Assembly: GCF_000143415.4 (NCBI RefSeq)
Contig: NW_003314262.1
Span: forward strand, 2,156,288 to 2,220,287
Reading direction: 5' to 3'
DNA length: 64,000 nt
From: Selaginella moellendorffii
Taxonomy: Eukaryota; Streptophyta; Lycopodiopsida; Selaginellales; Selaginellaceae
Below, one piece after another: positions 1 to 10,550 of this stretch. The stretch's first letter is position 1. Every line of letters starts with the position of its first letter. Under the pieces are notes generated by a model. That model was not told the origin of the DNA, did no database searches, and saw only the letters and a list, made by a program, of their open reading frames with translations. The translations under genes were made by a program, and so were the position numbers.

Positions 1-1107
1 TAGTCAGACGATTGGGCACACGTTGAGTCCGTTGGAAATGAGGATACGACCGGCTCGGCGGCTGGGGCGGCCTCATGTGGGTCCAATGGCGCCTGGTCAC
101 CGTCAGTTGGATACGTGGACAAGATTGACTCAGTGGTATGGGCAGCATCAAGTGGAGCGTGGTCAACTTGCTTGGCGTTGATATGGATAGTAGCCTCCAC
201 CAGCTCTGATGACTCTTGCAGCCAAGTAGAGTCCACTGGCGGATCCATATGCATGTCCAAATATCTCCCTTCGATTGAGATGGTATCCTCCCGTGCTACT
301 AAAAACAAACTCATTAGCACATTGAATCGACTATACTGTATTTACCATCAACTGCTATTGAGGAACTAGGACCGATATCACTTGGGCGCACTGCTGATTC
401 TGAAGGATTGGACATACATTTCGACCCTTGCTTGGCACTATCCTTCCTCGACACTAAAGGCTAGAGTTTGTAAATTCAACTGAATAATCTCTACTTACCA
501 TTTGCTCTGCGACCTACATGGACAATGTTAGAAATGGTAAAAGGTTAGGAATGGATGTACTATTATTTACCTGATGGTTTGTCTTGTATGACCTTCCTCC
601 GCTGCTCTTTGGCCACCTCAGGCTGGCCATCGTCGTCATCATCGTCGTCGTCGTTATTGTGATCGTCACCATTGTGAGGACCATCCAAGTCCTCTTCGTC
701 CTCCTCTTCTTCGTCCTCCTCTTCGTCCTTCTGCTCTTCCTGCTCATTATCTTTCTCTGGCTCCTCATCCCCCTCCTGCATTTCTTCCATAGGCTGCTCA
801 GGCTGGATGGCTTGTTCTTCTAGGACCATCTTGGGAAAATCATCTGGCCGAGTCTCCATCTCAAAATACAAGACATCCATAGCCTATTTTAGTGCGTGAC
901 CTAGGACCGTATCCTCACCCGACTGTCTTAACATGGTTTCTGCACGTTCTTGCACCCTTCGAAGACGACGAGATGAGAAAAACGTGGCCCTGACTTGAAA
1001 AGCTTCCCTCATCCATTGTACCTCTCCATTGAGATTGGGGAAGGGGAGTCCTCCATAGGAATCTGAGTCATGAGGTGGTGACTGCCTGCTTTCACTCAGC
1101 CCTTGAT

Positions 1108-1154
1108 CTGCAATGAATGGCATGAGCACACACGCCATAACCGCGAGGCATTAC
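1108..1154 (-). other. 47-nt intron built around the 22-bp palindrome
   Basis: On the minus strand the intron opens with GTAATG and closes with TTGCAG. The palindrome at 1117-1138 fills half of it and ends 9 nt before the 3' splice junction. In copy 2 the matching acceptor is AA, not AG. Confidence 0.7.
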
Positions 1155-1298
1155 CTATCATCTTTTCGTTGCCCTTCTTCCTTTTCGAATCAAACGCCTC
1201 TGATCTCAACGACTGTCCAACGTGCTTTCGCTTTTTATGACCACTGTCAGTTTGAGCTTGGCTGGTGCTTGCCTGTTTTGCCTTTGAAGAAGTTTCTC

Positions 1299-1347
1299 CT
1301 GCAAGGAATGGCATGAGACCACACGCCATTGCAAATATAATTTGTAC
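1299..1347 (-). other. 49-nt intron built around the 22-bp palindrome
   Basis: Minus-strand GTACAA donor and CTTGCAG acceptor. The palindrome lies at 1308-1329, ending 9 nt before the junction. The same intron is at 47512-47560 in copy 2. Confidence 0.7.
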
Positions 1348-1437
1348 CTCCTTTTTTCCTATTGCTTGTCTGTTTGTCCTTCTTCGATGCGCCACCAGTG
1401 CGCTTTTCAGTCCTCGTGTCTGAATATTCACAACGAT

Positions 1438-1475
1438 CTATAATCAAAATGGCGTGAGGCCTCACGTGACCTTAC
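1438..1475 (-). other. 38-nt intron built around the 22-bp palindrome
   Basis: Minus-strand GTAAGG donor and ATTATAG acceptor. The palindrome at 1449-1470 makes up 22 of the 38 nt and ends 11 nt before the junction. Equivalent in copy 2: 47384-47421. Confidence 0.7.
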
Positions 1476-2936
1476 TTTGTGCAGGTTGTGAGCTCGGCCC
1501 AACATGGGTATCTTCAACAGTAGCTGTTAATGCCGTTTCAGCATCTGGGGGTGGCCACGCTCCTGCATACAGAGCTTGTGAGATTACATTTAAACTTAAA
1601 GTGTGTACTCACCAGGTTTGCAAAGAAGATACTGTTTTTCTTTGGCAACTGTAATTATATGCTCCATTGAAGTCACCTCTTCAATGGAGTTTGTCACCAC
1701 AACACACGGGACACCCTTGAGTAGTGCGGCTCGAAAGAATAGTCCGCCGCAGTTGTACTCGACAACGCATTTGCCCTTGGAGTCGGAAGCAGGTGACCCA
1801 CCCGCTATTGCGTTGAAGACCCAGCTGAGCATTTCCCATGCTGCACCTGGAGCTTTCTTTGGATTTGAAAGCTCCATAGCCGTCTTCAGTTCCTCAGACA
1901 CGGGTAAATTGACCTCCCTCAGATCAATTCGATTGGCCTTGTCGAACGAAGCTGGGAAGTCACTCTAGTCCCACTCTGCTGCAGGACCAATAACAAGGGC
2001 GAGAGTGAAGATGCGGACATTCGTCGGTATCTTCTTCTTAACCATTATCCCATGGATCTCCCGCATCTCCTTGCCTTTCAACCGAGCCTTCACCTCGTTC
2101 AAGGCCTTCCAGAACTTGTGATAGGATTCGGAGTCGTAGATCATATAGTGGACTGAAGATTCCACCTCCGCAAGTCCCACCATTAAGTCAATGATGGAGC
2201 TGACTTCGTCTGCATGAGTGATCTCCTCGTTTGTGAAGTCCATCACACAAAAGATGTTCTTGACCTGCTCATCTCCGCGGGAAACGATGCTCCTCCACCT
2301 TTGATCCTCATCCAAATTCAAGTATACCCGGTAAGGTTCTCGATAGGCCTCTGCTGCGGGGTCGAGCTGTTTCTGAAGCCGACGGTCGACATCAATCTTA
2401 ATGAAATTTGGATACTGATCCAACTTCTCAGCTTTACTTTTCGTGGCATCCCGTAGCAGATCGATGAACTTGGGGGCCCCCTTCACGTACTCATCGATGT
2501 CTTCATTTGACAACTCCAGCACTTCCATCATCTCTTGCGTGGTGTCGATGCTCACCCTCTCCGCGGCCACTTGCTCGAAGATCCAATCCTTCAATAGCGC
2601 ACGAGCTCTCAGAGTCGTGCACAAGTCCTCGTATGTCACAATATGGCCGGGAGTCATTTTGGTCTTGTTGAAGACTACCTCACCACGTAGAAGAGCATTA
2701 GCCACTGTCAGAAGGTCATCGTCATCTAGAGACCGCGAGAAACGCAAGGCGTTGAGCTTCAAATCATTGGGCTTCAGGCCGTCCTCCACACCCATTGAGT
2801 TTGGCAACTCCCCGTCATGGTACCTCCTCAGCACATCTACCCATTTGTCAAAAACAACTTTTGTCGCGAGTAGAATGTTATGGATGCTAAGTGTGTCATT
2901 GACCCCCAGTGTTTTCGAGAGAAGACTCGAGAATTC

Positions 2937-2990
2937 CTGCAATGGAAATGGCGTGAGGCCACATGCTATGCCACATGCAACGAGGCTTAC
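2937..2990 (-). other. 54-nt intron with the 22-bp palindrome inside the ParB-like gene
   Basis: Minus-strand GTAAGC donor and CATTGCAG acceptor. The palindrome at 2948-2969 ends 11 nt before the junction. The intron is 18 codons long without a stop, so it looks like coding sequence in a simple translation. Equivalent in copy 2: 38464-38517. Confidence 0.7.
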
Positions 2991-4224
2991 CTGCCAGGCG
3001 CTAGTTGCTAGTGCACGTCCTTGTCCTGGTTTTTGTGGCTTCTTCAGTTGAACCCAGAGCTTCCATGTTCGTGCCAATGTCTCGTGCAGACCCGATTTGT
3101 AGCACGTTTCTTGCTTGACATTCTGCGCGTGGGAGATGTATATGATAGATCGGAGGGGCGAGTTGCCTTTTATCAGGCGGACAACTCTTGTCTTAAAGAC
3201 TTTCTTCACCTCCTCGCCCACCATAATATCCACAACTATCTCTTGCATCGCCAAGCTAGAATGCTGCCCGGAGACGGCATAGAACCGGATGTTCTGATCG
3301 TCCGACACCTTCCTATTGATCAAGTCTGGAAACCTCGTCTCGCCCTTCATTGTTCGGTAGTAGGGGATCACGTCTGTGATGTCGGGTGTTACTGGACTTG
3401 CCAGCATCTTCTGCTTCAGTTTCTCCACCCACTCATCAGATACTAGCCTGTGGTTGTATTTGCTTTGGATGTCGATATGGCTCACGTCGATTGTATATAC
3501 TTTGTTGGAATAGTAACAAGTACTATTATCTGCGACGATTTTTGCTGCCTCTTCTTGCTCTTTCTGCTCTTTGCGGCTCTTCTTTTTGGTGGGTGTAGTG
3601 TTCGAACTCGAGGCAATGGCATCACTGAGTAGCTTCTTTTTTGGAGCAGGAGAGTCGGACGTCGGCTTGAGCTTGACCACCCTTTTCTGCTTCGAGGTAG
3701 TTTCCAGATCGACCCCCTTCCCCTTTGCTTCGCGAACTGGAGTCACTCTCAACGGCTCAATGTTGGAATATAGTTTTTGAACATCGCCGTAGGTGAGGTC
3801 CGTGGATTCCATGTGATCTTCATAGACCCGTAGCGTCTTTGAAATTGTGGGCCTCCTGGACAACCTCTCCCTAGCTCCCTCTAGGAATTCCTTATAGCCG
3901 CTGCCCCCCTCCGGGAAGCCGCTAGGATGTGCAAGGTGGATCTTGAAGGCAGACGCTGTCTCTACCACAAGTGCCAGTCCATATTCTTGCATGGAACTGC
4001 ATGGAGTGTCTGTCACTTGGATGAGGATCCCCATGCATTCTTTTCTCCCACCATCTGTGTTGTACAGCCTCAGATCCTCGCCTTCCATCCCGAAAGTCCA
4101 ACTGGTGAGCTCCTCCCCCTTCTCTGCATCCACATTGATAGTGGCTGGAAGAAGAATACAATTCCTCGCTTGTTCAGAAATGCACAACAATTAGAGCTGA
4201 CAGATAAAAAGCTAGTAGCTGGAA

Positions 4225-4305
4225 ATAACGTGAGGCCACACGCCATTCACCACTGCATCAGATGTCTTGAGGCTGCATCCTAAGATGGCGTGAGGCTACA
4301 CGCCA
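4225..4305. repeat. Two 22-bp palindromes (4225-4246, 4284-4305)
   Basis: Each is an arm of the ATGGCGTGAGG type followed by its near-perfect reverse complement. They lie 38 bp apart, just upstream of the gene A frame. The first has a degraded left arm (ATAACGTG). Confidence 0.8.
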
Positions 4306-4357
4306 TCTGTAACCGGACTGCACTCGAGAGCCCAATCGGTGCATGCCAATGTTGCTA

Positions 4358-4408
4358 CTGAATGGCATGTGGCCTCATGCCATTTTCTACTTGGCCTAAA
4401 AGACTTAC
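4358..4408 (-). other. 51-nt probable intron with palindrome upstream of gene A
   Basis: Minus-strand GTAAGTC donor (close to the plant consensus) and ATTCAG acceptor. The palindrome is at 4362-4383, 4 nt from the junction. It implies at least one exon of gene A, coding or untranslated, upstream of 4408. Two more palindromes at 4284-4305 and 4225-4246 are each followed within 6 nt by AG on the minus strand and may be further introns. Confidence 0.5.
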
Positions 4409-4439
4409 CATTTGAAGCCGAATGGAGGCGTGACAACCG

Positions 4440-4790
4440 GACTCGCTGGCAAATGTGCACTGTGTGTGCAGCGGATCGTAGCAGCAAGGCTACTCTGCCA
4501 CTTACAGTTGGAGAGTGGCGCTGAAATCTCCCGGGATGCCAAGTGGGCTGCGTGTGGGTGGCGGAGTGGGCGGCGGAGTTGGCGGCAAAGTTACAAACTG
4601 GGTGTGTCTTGAAGTGGATGCCGATGCACACGAGCGCGATGCGAGCGCGAGTGTGATGCAAGCGCGAGTGGACGCCGATGCACACGAGAAACCTGTAGAG
4701 AAGTGGGAGCGCGAGTGGGAGCGCGATGCGAGCGCGAGTGTGCGAGCGCGAGTACGAAGCAAAATGCAAAACCTAACCTCACACGCGCGA
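4440..4790. repeat. GCGAG-rich degenerate tandem repeat in the central region
   Basis: From about 4610 to 4760 the sequence repeats units such as GCGCGAGTG and GATGCACACGAG. A GC-rich minisatellite with GAGCGGCGCTACGAG units lies on the other side of the central region (12230-12420). Both are absent from copy 2. The minus strand has an open frame here (4296-4769), low in complexity and with arginine and histidine runs. It could hold the first exon of gene A, but I cannot decide. Confidence 0.5.
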
Positions 4791-5164
4791 AATGTCACGA
4801 CGGTTGGTAATCCCGCCACGTCATCATTTCTCGGACTTGGGCGCCACCATTAATTTCTGGATCGGCGCGCGCATGCGTGAAATCCAAAAGAAATCCGCAA
4901 CGTCATCATTCCTCGGACTGCATGCACGCGAAATCCGAAAGAAAGATCATGATTGGGATATCATTTAATACCCTCGCTATATTTATACCATGCATGATTG
5001 GATATTCCAAAGCATCTTGTATTTCCAAAAATGCCAGATGTTCAGCTAAATAAATTGTCAGAGGATTTGATGTGACGTTCAAGCATGTGGGCTCATGCAA
5101 TTTTGATCCCAAGAAATGCACCAAAAAATGCTCGGCGTCATCTGGTGTTATCTCTTGAATGGCA
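4791..5164. other. Central region of the transposon, no gene seen
   Basis: No convincing frame. A ~100-bp stretch (5050-5165) is similar to 11817-11900 and 12120-12155, so the central region contains diverged internal duplications. A decayed palindrome is at about 5082-5103. Confidence 0.5.
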
Positions 5165-5169
5165 TGGGG

Positions 5170-5588
5170 TGAAAACTCCTGGACTCTCTGGACTGAGAGG
5201 AAAACGTCCACACGAGATCTTCCTAGGAGATTCAAATCTAATCTAGTCCCTAAATCTAAAACTACACTACAAGAAGAATGCACTTACCTGCTTGTGCCAA
5301 GCCAAGTTGGGACTGTGAACAAGTGCTTGAAGGTGCTAGTCCCACGCCTTTGATCCCTTGAAGGCGGTGGGTAAGTAAGACATTGCTGTGAAGAGCTGAA
5401 GAGATAGGCAGAAAGACGATGTATTGCAATGTATTTTGTATTAGGGATAAGTCTAAAAACATTCTAAGTCCTACTTTTATAGTCGCTACTGCTGACGTCA
5501 AGGTTAGGAATACAGTCCTAACCTTGAACCTCTCAAGTTTACTTTCCTAAGCTTGAATCCTCGAGCTTGTCTTTTTCTCCTTTTTCCA
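5170..5588 (-). repeat. LTR of element B (3' LTR)
   Basis: 419 bp, TG...CA ends. It follows the polypurine tract of the minus-strand element. Confidence 0.9.
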
Positions 5589-5863
5589 CTCTCCCACGAC
5601 TGCCTTGTGCTGCGTCCCGCAGTCACTGCTCCATCGCTGCATTGTGGGTAGTTGTTCCCTCATGCGGTTCCTCCTCCTCTTCCTCCTCTTCATAAGTCTG
5701 AGCTGCTTCCTCAAAGTCTTGTGATCTGAATTTGACCAGCTTCTTCCCGAGATCAGTTGCACAAACGCCTCTTCTCGAAACTTTAAACATCCGACTTGAA
5801 ACAGCCACAACTTCTCCTGGACGGCTTTCAGTTTTGCTGCTTTCCTACTTACTTCCTCTACTC

Positions 5864-8236
5864 CTACAGAGCTACAAAGGATGAAACCAGCTTGCCTCTG
5901 TCCCACCAGAACCTGAGAAACACACTTCCTCGTCTCTTCAACAACTTCAAACCAGCCACCTTCAAGTTCAAACTTTGGCCTGGGTATACGGCTCCTCTTG
6001 ATGGCTGCTCCACAAGGTTCTGAACTTCTACACCTCTTTGTTGTCTAACATCTTCTTCTTTCTTCTTCACAACAGCTTTCTGCTCCAAGCCAGCTTGACC
6101 AGCTGCTGCCTGTTCCACGTCAAACTCTGGCATTGAATTTTTCTTCTGCTCCGTCTGCTCACAAAACTTCGGAAGAACCACCTCAAGTTCCTGCATCTGA
6201 AACTCCTTTATCCACTGCAGGTCTTCGTCTTCTTCTGCTGGTTGCTCAATCTGATCAGGCTGTTCATCTTCCACCAGGTTTTGCTTCAACCTTGCTTCAG
6301 CTTGCTCTTCCACATGAAACTTTTCTTTCTGCTGAACAGGTGCCAACTCCTCTTGGGTAAAACTTCTTGTTTCTTGATTGTTTGATTGTTTGTTGTGTTC
6401 TTTGATTGTTTCTGGATCTTGTGCTTGCAATTCAGCTTGAATTGCTTTAAGTATTTTCTTGCTTTTCTTCCATTCGGTTTCTGGGATAATTTCCAGTTCA
6501 TCATCGTGATCTTGTTCTTCCAAATTATCTGGTTGTTGATACTTGTATTGTTGTCTCGTGATTGCTCGTATTGCTGGTTCTTCATAAGTTTGTGAGTCTT
6601 CGACTTCGACCTCAACATTCCGTGCTGCAGGTGGTCTTGCTCTTGGAGCTTGATTGTTTACGACTTGGTTATTTTCACGATTTGCATTTTGGTAAGGTTG
6701 CCGAGGTTGATTATCTTGTTGTGGTGCAGGTCGCTGGTTGTAATTGTAACCTTGAGCTTGAGGTGGTCTTTGATTATAGTTGCGATATGGTTCTTGATCA
6801 TAATTGTAATTTCGTGGGGGAGGACATTGGTAGTTATCATCACGTTGCTGATATGCATTGTAGTTTCTTCCATAGTTTCCAGAATAGTTGTTTGGTCTTT
6901 GATCTTGAGGGGGTATTCTATTGTAGTTGCGATTGTTCTGACGGTAAAAGTTTCCTCTTTGATTGTACAAATTATCATCACGTTGATAATAATTGTTATA
7001 TCTTGGAGGTTCATTGCGTGGTGGTCGTGCATTTTGATTCCAGTTTCCTTGATATCGAAGATTAGGCTCTCGACGAGAAGTATTCTTGATTCTTGAAACT
7101 TCCATTGTATTCCTAAATCGGCAATTCTTGGCTGTATGGCCTTCTCTTTCACAAATTTGACACTTTGGAAGCTGTAACTTGCATTCCGAATATGTATGTC
7201 CCTCGTTTTTACATTTTGTACACCACACTCCTGCTTTGTGTTCGGTTTGCGAGATTTTCCTGATTATATCCTTCAAGTCTTGGTCTTTTGGTGTTTTCTT
7301 CTTTGTCTTAATGCGTATTTCTTCCTCTTCTTCATCATCTGAACCGTCATCAGTTTGTGAAGGTATAGCTTTTGTGAATTGCTTGAATCTCTTTTCCAAT
7401 GTGAGGATTTCTTTGGAGAGTGTATCAACACTTTCATCATCTGGATTCTCTGTTGCAGCAGCAATTGTTACCATGTTTCTATAGATTTCTTTTAGTCCTT
7501 GGATATAGGATAAGCTCTTTCCTTTATCTGTTATCAAATCTTTGCAGTGCTTTGCATGAAACTTAAATCGTCGAGTGTAATCTTGAATTCCTTCACGTGA
7601 TTTTTGCTTGAAGTTTTTGATGATCTCATAGTGTTCTTCTGGAGTTCCACCGGTCTGGAATTGCTCCTTGAATTGTGTGACCTTTTCATCATGGGTCAAA
7701 GCATCATCGAGTGTATTATGCCAATCGAGTGCTTTTCCTTTAAGTGTGTATGGGAAAAGTATTTCTCGATGCACTTCCTGTTTGTTCATCTTTACAATTT
7801 GATCAAATTGTTTAAGATGCTGGTTTGCATCTTCGGTTTTTCCACCAGTAAAAATGGGATAGGAAATCATGTTCCCTATGGCTGTCGCTAGGTTGATGAT
7901 TGCCATTTGAAGTTGTAGACTTTGTTGGTGAAATTGTTGTTCTTGTGAGTCTGGATTTAAGTAAAACTTTGGTGCTATGTATTCTGCTTCTTCAAATGCC
8001 TCAAACTCTAGGGCATCTTCGATATTTAGTTCTTTGTTATCTTTAACTGGGTTGCTCGACTCGGCAACTTGAATCTCTTTATCCTCCTTGTCGTACTTTT
8101 CTAATATCGTTTCTAAAATTTGTTGCTGTTGTTGTTCTAATTTCTCTTTTTCTATCCCTTCCTTTTTCACTTCTCGATTCTTTTGTCGAAGATCTCTTTC
8201 CCGGATCTTGATTGGGTCTGGTTTGTGTTTGTACAT
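5864..8236 (-). CDS. gag: Gag polyprotein of element B
   Basis: 790-aa open frame. After an acidic and glutamine-rich N-terminal part comes a retrotransposon Gag core (about residues 110-260: YPIFTGGKTEDANQHLKQF, LKGKALDWHNTL, then a helical region). A lysine-rich linker follows, then two CCHC zinc knuckles of C-x2-C-x4-H-x4-C form at about residues 345-380 (CTKCKNEGHTYSEC and CQICEREGHTAKNC). The C-terminal half is Asn/Arg/Tyr/Gln-rich with YNYNQRP-like repeats, then acidic and Gln-rich to the end. Gag packages element RNA in cytoplasmic particles. No protease or polymerase follows in any frame. Confidence 0.85.
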   Translation of the reverse strand: MYKHKPDPIKIRERDLRQKNREVKKEGIEKEKLEQQQQQILETILEKYDKEDKEIQVAESSNPVKDNKELNIEDALEFEAFEEAEYIAPKFYLNPDSQEQQFHQQSLQLQMAIINLATAIGNMISYPIFTGGKTEDANQHLKQFDQIVKMNKQEVHREILFPYTLKGKALDWHNTLDDALTHDEKVTQFKEQFQTGGTPEEHYEIIKNFKQKSREGIQDYTRRFKFHAKHCKDLITDKGKSLSYIQGLKEIYRNMVTIAAATENPDDESVDTLSKEILTLEKRFKQFTKAIPSQTDDGSDDEEEEEIRIKTKKKTPKDQDLKDIIRKISQTEHKAGVWCTKCKNEGHTYSECKLQLPKCQICEREGHTAKNCRFRNTMEVSRIKNTSRREPNLRYQGNWNQNARPPRNEPPRYNNYYQRDDNLYNQRGNFYRQNNRNYNRIPPQDQRPNNYSGNYGRNYNAYQQRDDNYQCPPPRNYNYDQEPYRNYNQRPPQAQGYNYNQRPAPQQDNQPRQPYQNANRENNQVVNNQAPRARPPAARNVEVEVEDSQTYEEPAIRAITRQQYKYQQPDNLEEQDHDDELEIIPETEWKKSKKILKAIQAELQAQDPETIKEHNKQSNNQETRSFTQEELAPVQQKEKFHVEEQAEARLKQNLVEDEQPDQIEQPAEEDEDLQWIKEFQMQELEVVLPKFCEQTEQKKNSMPEFDVEQAAAGQAGLEQKAVVKKKEEDVRQQRGVEVQNLVEQPSRGAVYPGQSLNLKVAGLKLLKRRGSVFLRFWWDRGKLVSSFVAL

Positions 8237-8340
8237 TCAATTTGCTGAGTCTTCTCAACGTGAATGTTGAGGTAAGTTTCCTGAATTTATGTGTTGCCTA
8301 AATTGTCTTGAGTCAAATGTTGTTCTTCATAGATTGCAAA

Positions 8341-8490
8341 GTCAAGCTCTTACGTCTTGAGTCTGTTGCAAGTTTGGTTTTGTTGTATAAATACGAAGTC
8401 AAGCTCTTGTGTCTTGAGTCTTCTGCAAGTGTGATTTTGTTGTATAAATACGAAGTCAAGCTCTTGTGTCTTGAGTCTTCAATCGAGTTT
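8341..8490. repeat. 57-bp tandem repeat in element B leader
   Basis: Units start at 8341, 8398 and 8455 (GTCAAGCTCTT...), about 2.6 copies. They lie between the two open frames of element B. No coding role seen. Confidence 0.75.
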
Positions 8491-8996
8491 TTCTTTCTCG
8501 ATTCTTCCCGAGTTTCTTTTCGAGGTCACTTTCCTGTATCTTGCTCAGAAAAGGTCTTGTATTTGAAAAATCTGGTGGTGTATGTAAGTACGATTTTGTT
8601 TGTGGAAGGAGGTCGGTTGTGTCATAAATTGATCGATATAGCTGTTTGCTAGTGATATTTGGTGCTGCTCTCCAAGTTTGGGTTCGAGCAGGTATGCAAA
8701 CGATTGCAACTCTCTTTAGGAGTCCAATCTTATCTAAATTCTTGAACAATTGTTTTGGTCTCTTACAATATCTTGGTCGTACTGGAATGCGAGCTCTCAT
8801 TATGAGTGTTTGTGTTTCCCAGTCGTTGGTAGTATTTGAAAATGCTGAATACAGCAGTAGTTGTATTTTAATGTCCTAATTCTCGTATGTTTCTAGTCTC
8901 TAATGTCGTTCACACGTCACAATATAGTTTCCAACAGATTCTTGCTGCTTTAAGCCTATGTGTGCGCGGGTTTATCCAGCGCAATTTTCTCTATGA

Positions 8997-9791
8997 TCAA
9001 TTTCGTGATGGTGCATTTCCCTGATGCTGTTCTTGCCGGTGGTGTTCTACTTCCCTCAGTCGTATAGCACGTTCTCTTTCACGATCAGAGTCAATCGCTT
9101 CACGAACTTCCCAAGGGATAGTCTCAATTAATACTCTTGCATTATAAGTTTGAATCCTTGATGCAGGATCTCCTAAAATACTCCTCAAAATGTTGAGACT
9201 GCTTGGACGCACTCTTCCTTGTTGGTTGCGAGTGATATGTTGCTCTAGGTTGGGGTTTCGGCGTTGGACCTCAGTGTCAAAGTTGAAGTTCGGTACTGTA
9301 TTTAATCTTGGCCTATTGTGATCCTGTCTTAAATTTCTCCTCCTTCGACTTGTTATCCTCGAGTTTCCAAGTCGTTCGCTTGAAATTGTCTCAAGTTCAG
9401 GGTCCCGTCGGTTTCTTAATCTCGAATTCTGAATTTGATTTTGTTGATGGCTTTGTCCTTGATTTCTTAATTCCCCAGCTATTCTCGTCCGTTCTAAACG
9501 GTGCCAATATGCTATAGTATATAGTTCGATAAGAGTGCTTGTTGGTAGCGTTACACGAAGAGGACTTTGAAGAAGTCGGTAAAGTAATTCTGCGTTCTCT
9601 TCGAAATCTCTAAATCTAAGAGTGTCCACAAACCAACGAACTTGTGGTTCAAAGGTACCACACTCTGTTGCTGCTATGACTCTCGTCAAATCAGTGTTGA
9701 AAGCAAGCGTTAATGGTTGAAACGTTTCATGTTTGTGTATGCCTAGGAATTCGACAATTGTTTGTTGAAAGAGGTGTCCGCGATACACCAA
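8997..9791 (-). CDS. Unknown protein of element B, upstream of gag
   Basis: 264-aa frame, first in the element's transcript order. Residues 1-110 look globular, with hydrophobic and aromatic positions (FLGIHKHETFQPLTLAF, WFVDTLRFRDFEENAELLY). After that it is rich in Arg, Asn and Gln with RRRRN-like basic runs, ending in an acidic/arginine helix. I do not recognise a family. It could be an additional structural or nucleic-acid-binding protein of the particle. Intact open frame; start chosen as the first ATG. Confidence 0.55.
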   Translation of the reverse strand: MVYRGHLFQQTIVEFLGIHKHETFQPLTLAFNTDLTRVIAATECGTFEPQVRWFVDTLRFRDFEENAELLYRLLQSPLRVTLPTSTLIELYTIAYWHRLERTRIAGELRNQGQSHQQNQIQNSRLRNRRDPELETISSERLGNSRITSRRRRNLRQDHNRPRLNTVPNFNFDTEVQRRNPNLEQHITRNQQGRVRPSSLNILRSILGDPASRIQTYNARVLIETIPWEVREAIDSDRERERAIRLREVEHHRQEQHQGNAPSRN

Positions 9792-10550
9792 GTCAGGATT
9801 CTTCGAGTTGCAAAGAAATCGAAGTAAACATATTTTTCTTTCAACATTTCCTCATTTTTGCATCCTTCCTATCTGCTAGACAATTTGTAGAAGAGTCGCA
9901 GAATCGTTTCTTAAAGTTTTTGTAAGCAACTAAAGCTTTGTTTCGCTGCTTGTTCTAAACTATCGTCTCTCTTTTTAGTGTTGTTTTCTTGGGCTATTTC
10001 TTCTCGTTTTCTTCTCTCCTCCGCTATGGCATTTTCATCCTTGATTCGGAGTCTAGCTTTTGCTTACTTGCAAGTGTCACATCGCCATTTTGGATAGCAT
10101 TGCTTGTACGGTTTTGCACAATTTCTGAAACCACACAAAAGGCAGTCCTCGTATCTTGTACAGCTTGTGTTTCCAAATGGGCAGTCGTGCTTTTTCATTC
10201 TTCCTCCATCTCCAGCCGCTAGAATTTTCCCTTGGTCGTTTCCTTATTGCAGATTCTTGGAATATTCACTTTCTTCAACCTCTCGCCAAAAACAGTTACG
10301 CGTACGCTCCAAGTTTTCCACGACTTGGGTGGCTTCAATCTTCAAGTGTTCTTCATCTTTTGGTCTTACGCTCCATTTGTTTCTTCATTCCTTCATGCTC
10401 TTCCACCGTTTTTGTTTTACGGTCTTGTTTTTCTTGATTTTTGGGGTTTTTTCTTCCTATGCCATTTTCTTGAGCGTCTTTGGTCTGTTTTCCTTGAAGT
10501 TTTGGGGAAAATGATCGTCTTGATCTGCTCTATCCCACCGTGGTCGCCAG
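9792..10550 (-). other. Leader region of element B
   Basis: Between the 5' LTR and the first open frame. It holds the primer-binding-like site at its right edge (about 10535-10549) and no coding sequence I can support. Confidence 0.5.

Larger units (their letters stand above)
1..4190 (-). pseudogene. Transposon gene A, copy 1: ParB-like domain protein, 5' part (partial)
   Basis: Multi-exon gene running off the left edge. The first long exon (4190-2991) and the next (2936-1613) encode a protein whose first ~215 residues end in a lysine-rich stretch. A domain at about residues 230-345 follows, with the layout of a ParB N-terminal/sulfiredoxin-like fold: IDVSHID, NHR, a W..KL...ML helix, a PYYR strand and SGQH at about 307-310. 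Later exons encode an acidic linker (Asp/Glu runs near 650-760). Introns at 2937-2990, 1563-1612, 1438-1475, 1299-1347 and 1108-1154 have GT...AG ends. The 54-nt intron at 2937-2990 has no stop and a length divisible by three, so the frame simply reads through it. TAG at 1965-1967 replaces TGG of copy 2, so this copy is broken. The position 4190 is only the open frame limit; the true start is uncertain because possible 5' exons lie up to about 4770. ParB-like identity is inference from motif order. Confidence 0.55.

Noticed and set aside
563-880. Separate acidic protein with Asp runs
   Set aside because: It is an exon of gene A (acidic linker), not a gene of its own.
2937-2990. Eighteen residues within the ParB-like frame that look coding
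   Set aside because: Ends GTAAGC and TTGCAG plus the palindrome mark an intron that happens to lack stops.
6562-7096. Plus-strand frames rich in Val/Ile opposite the gag of element B
   Set aside because: Mirror images of the Asn/Tyr-rich gag coding strand.
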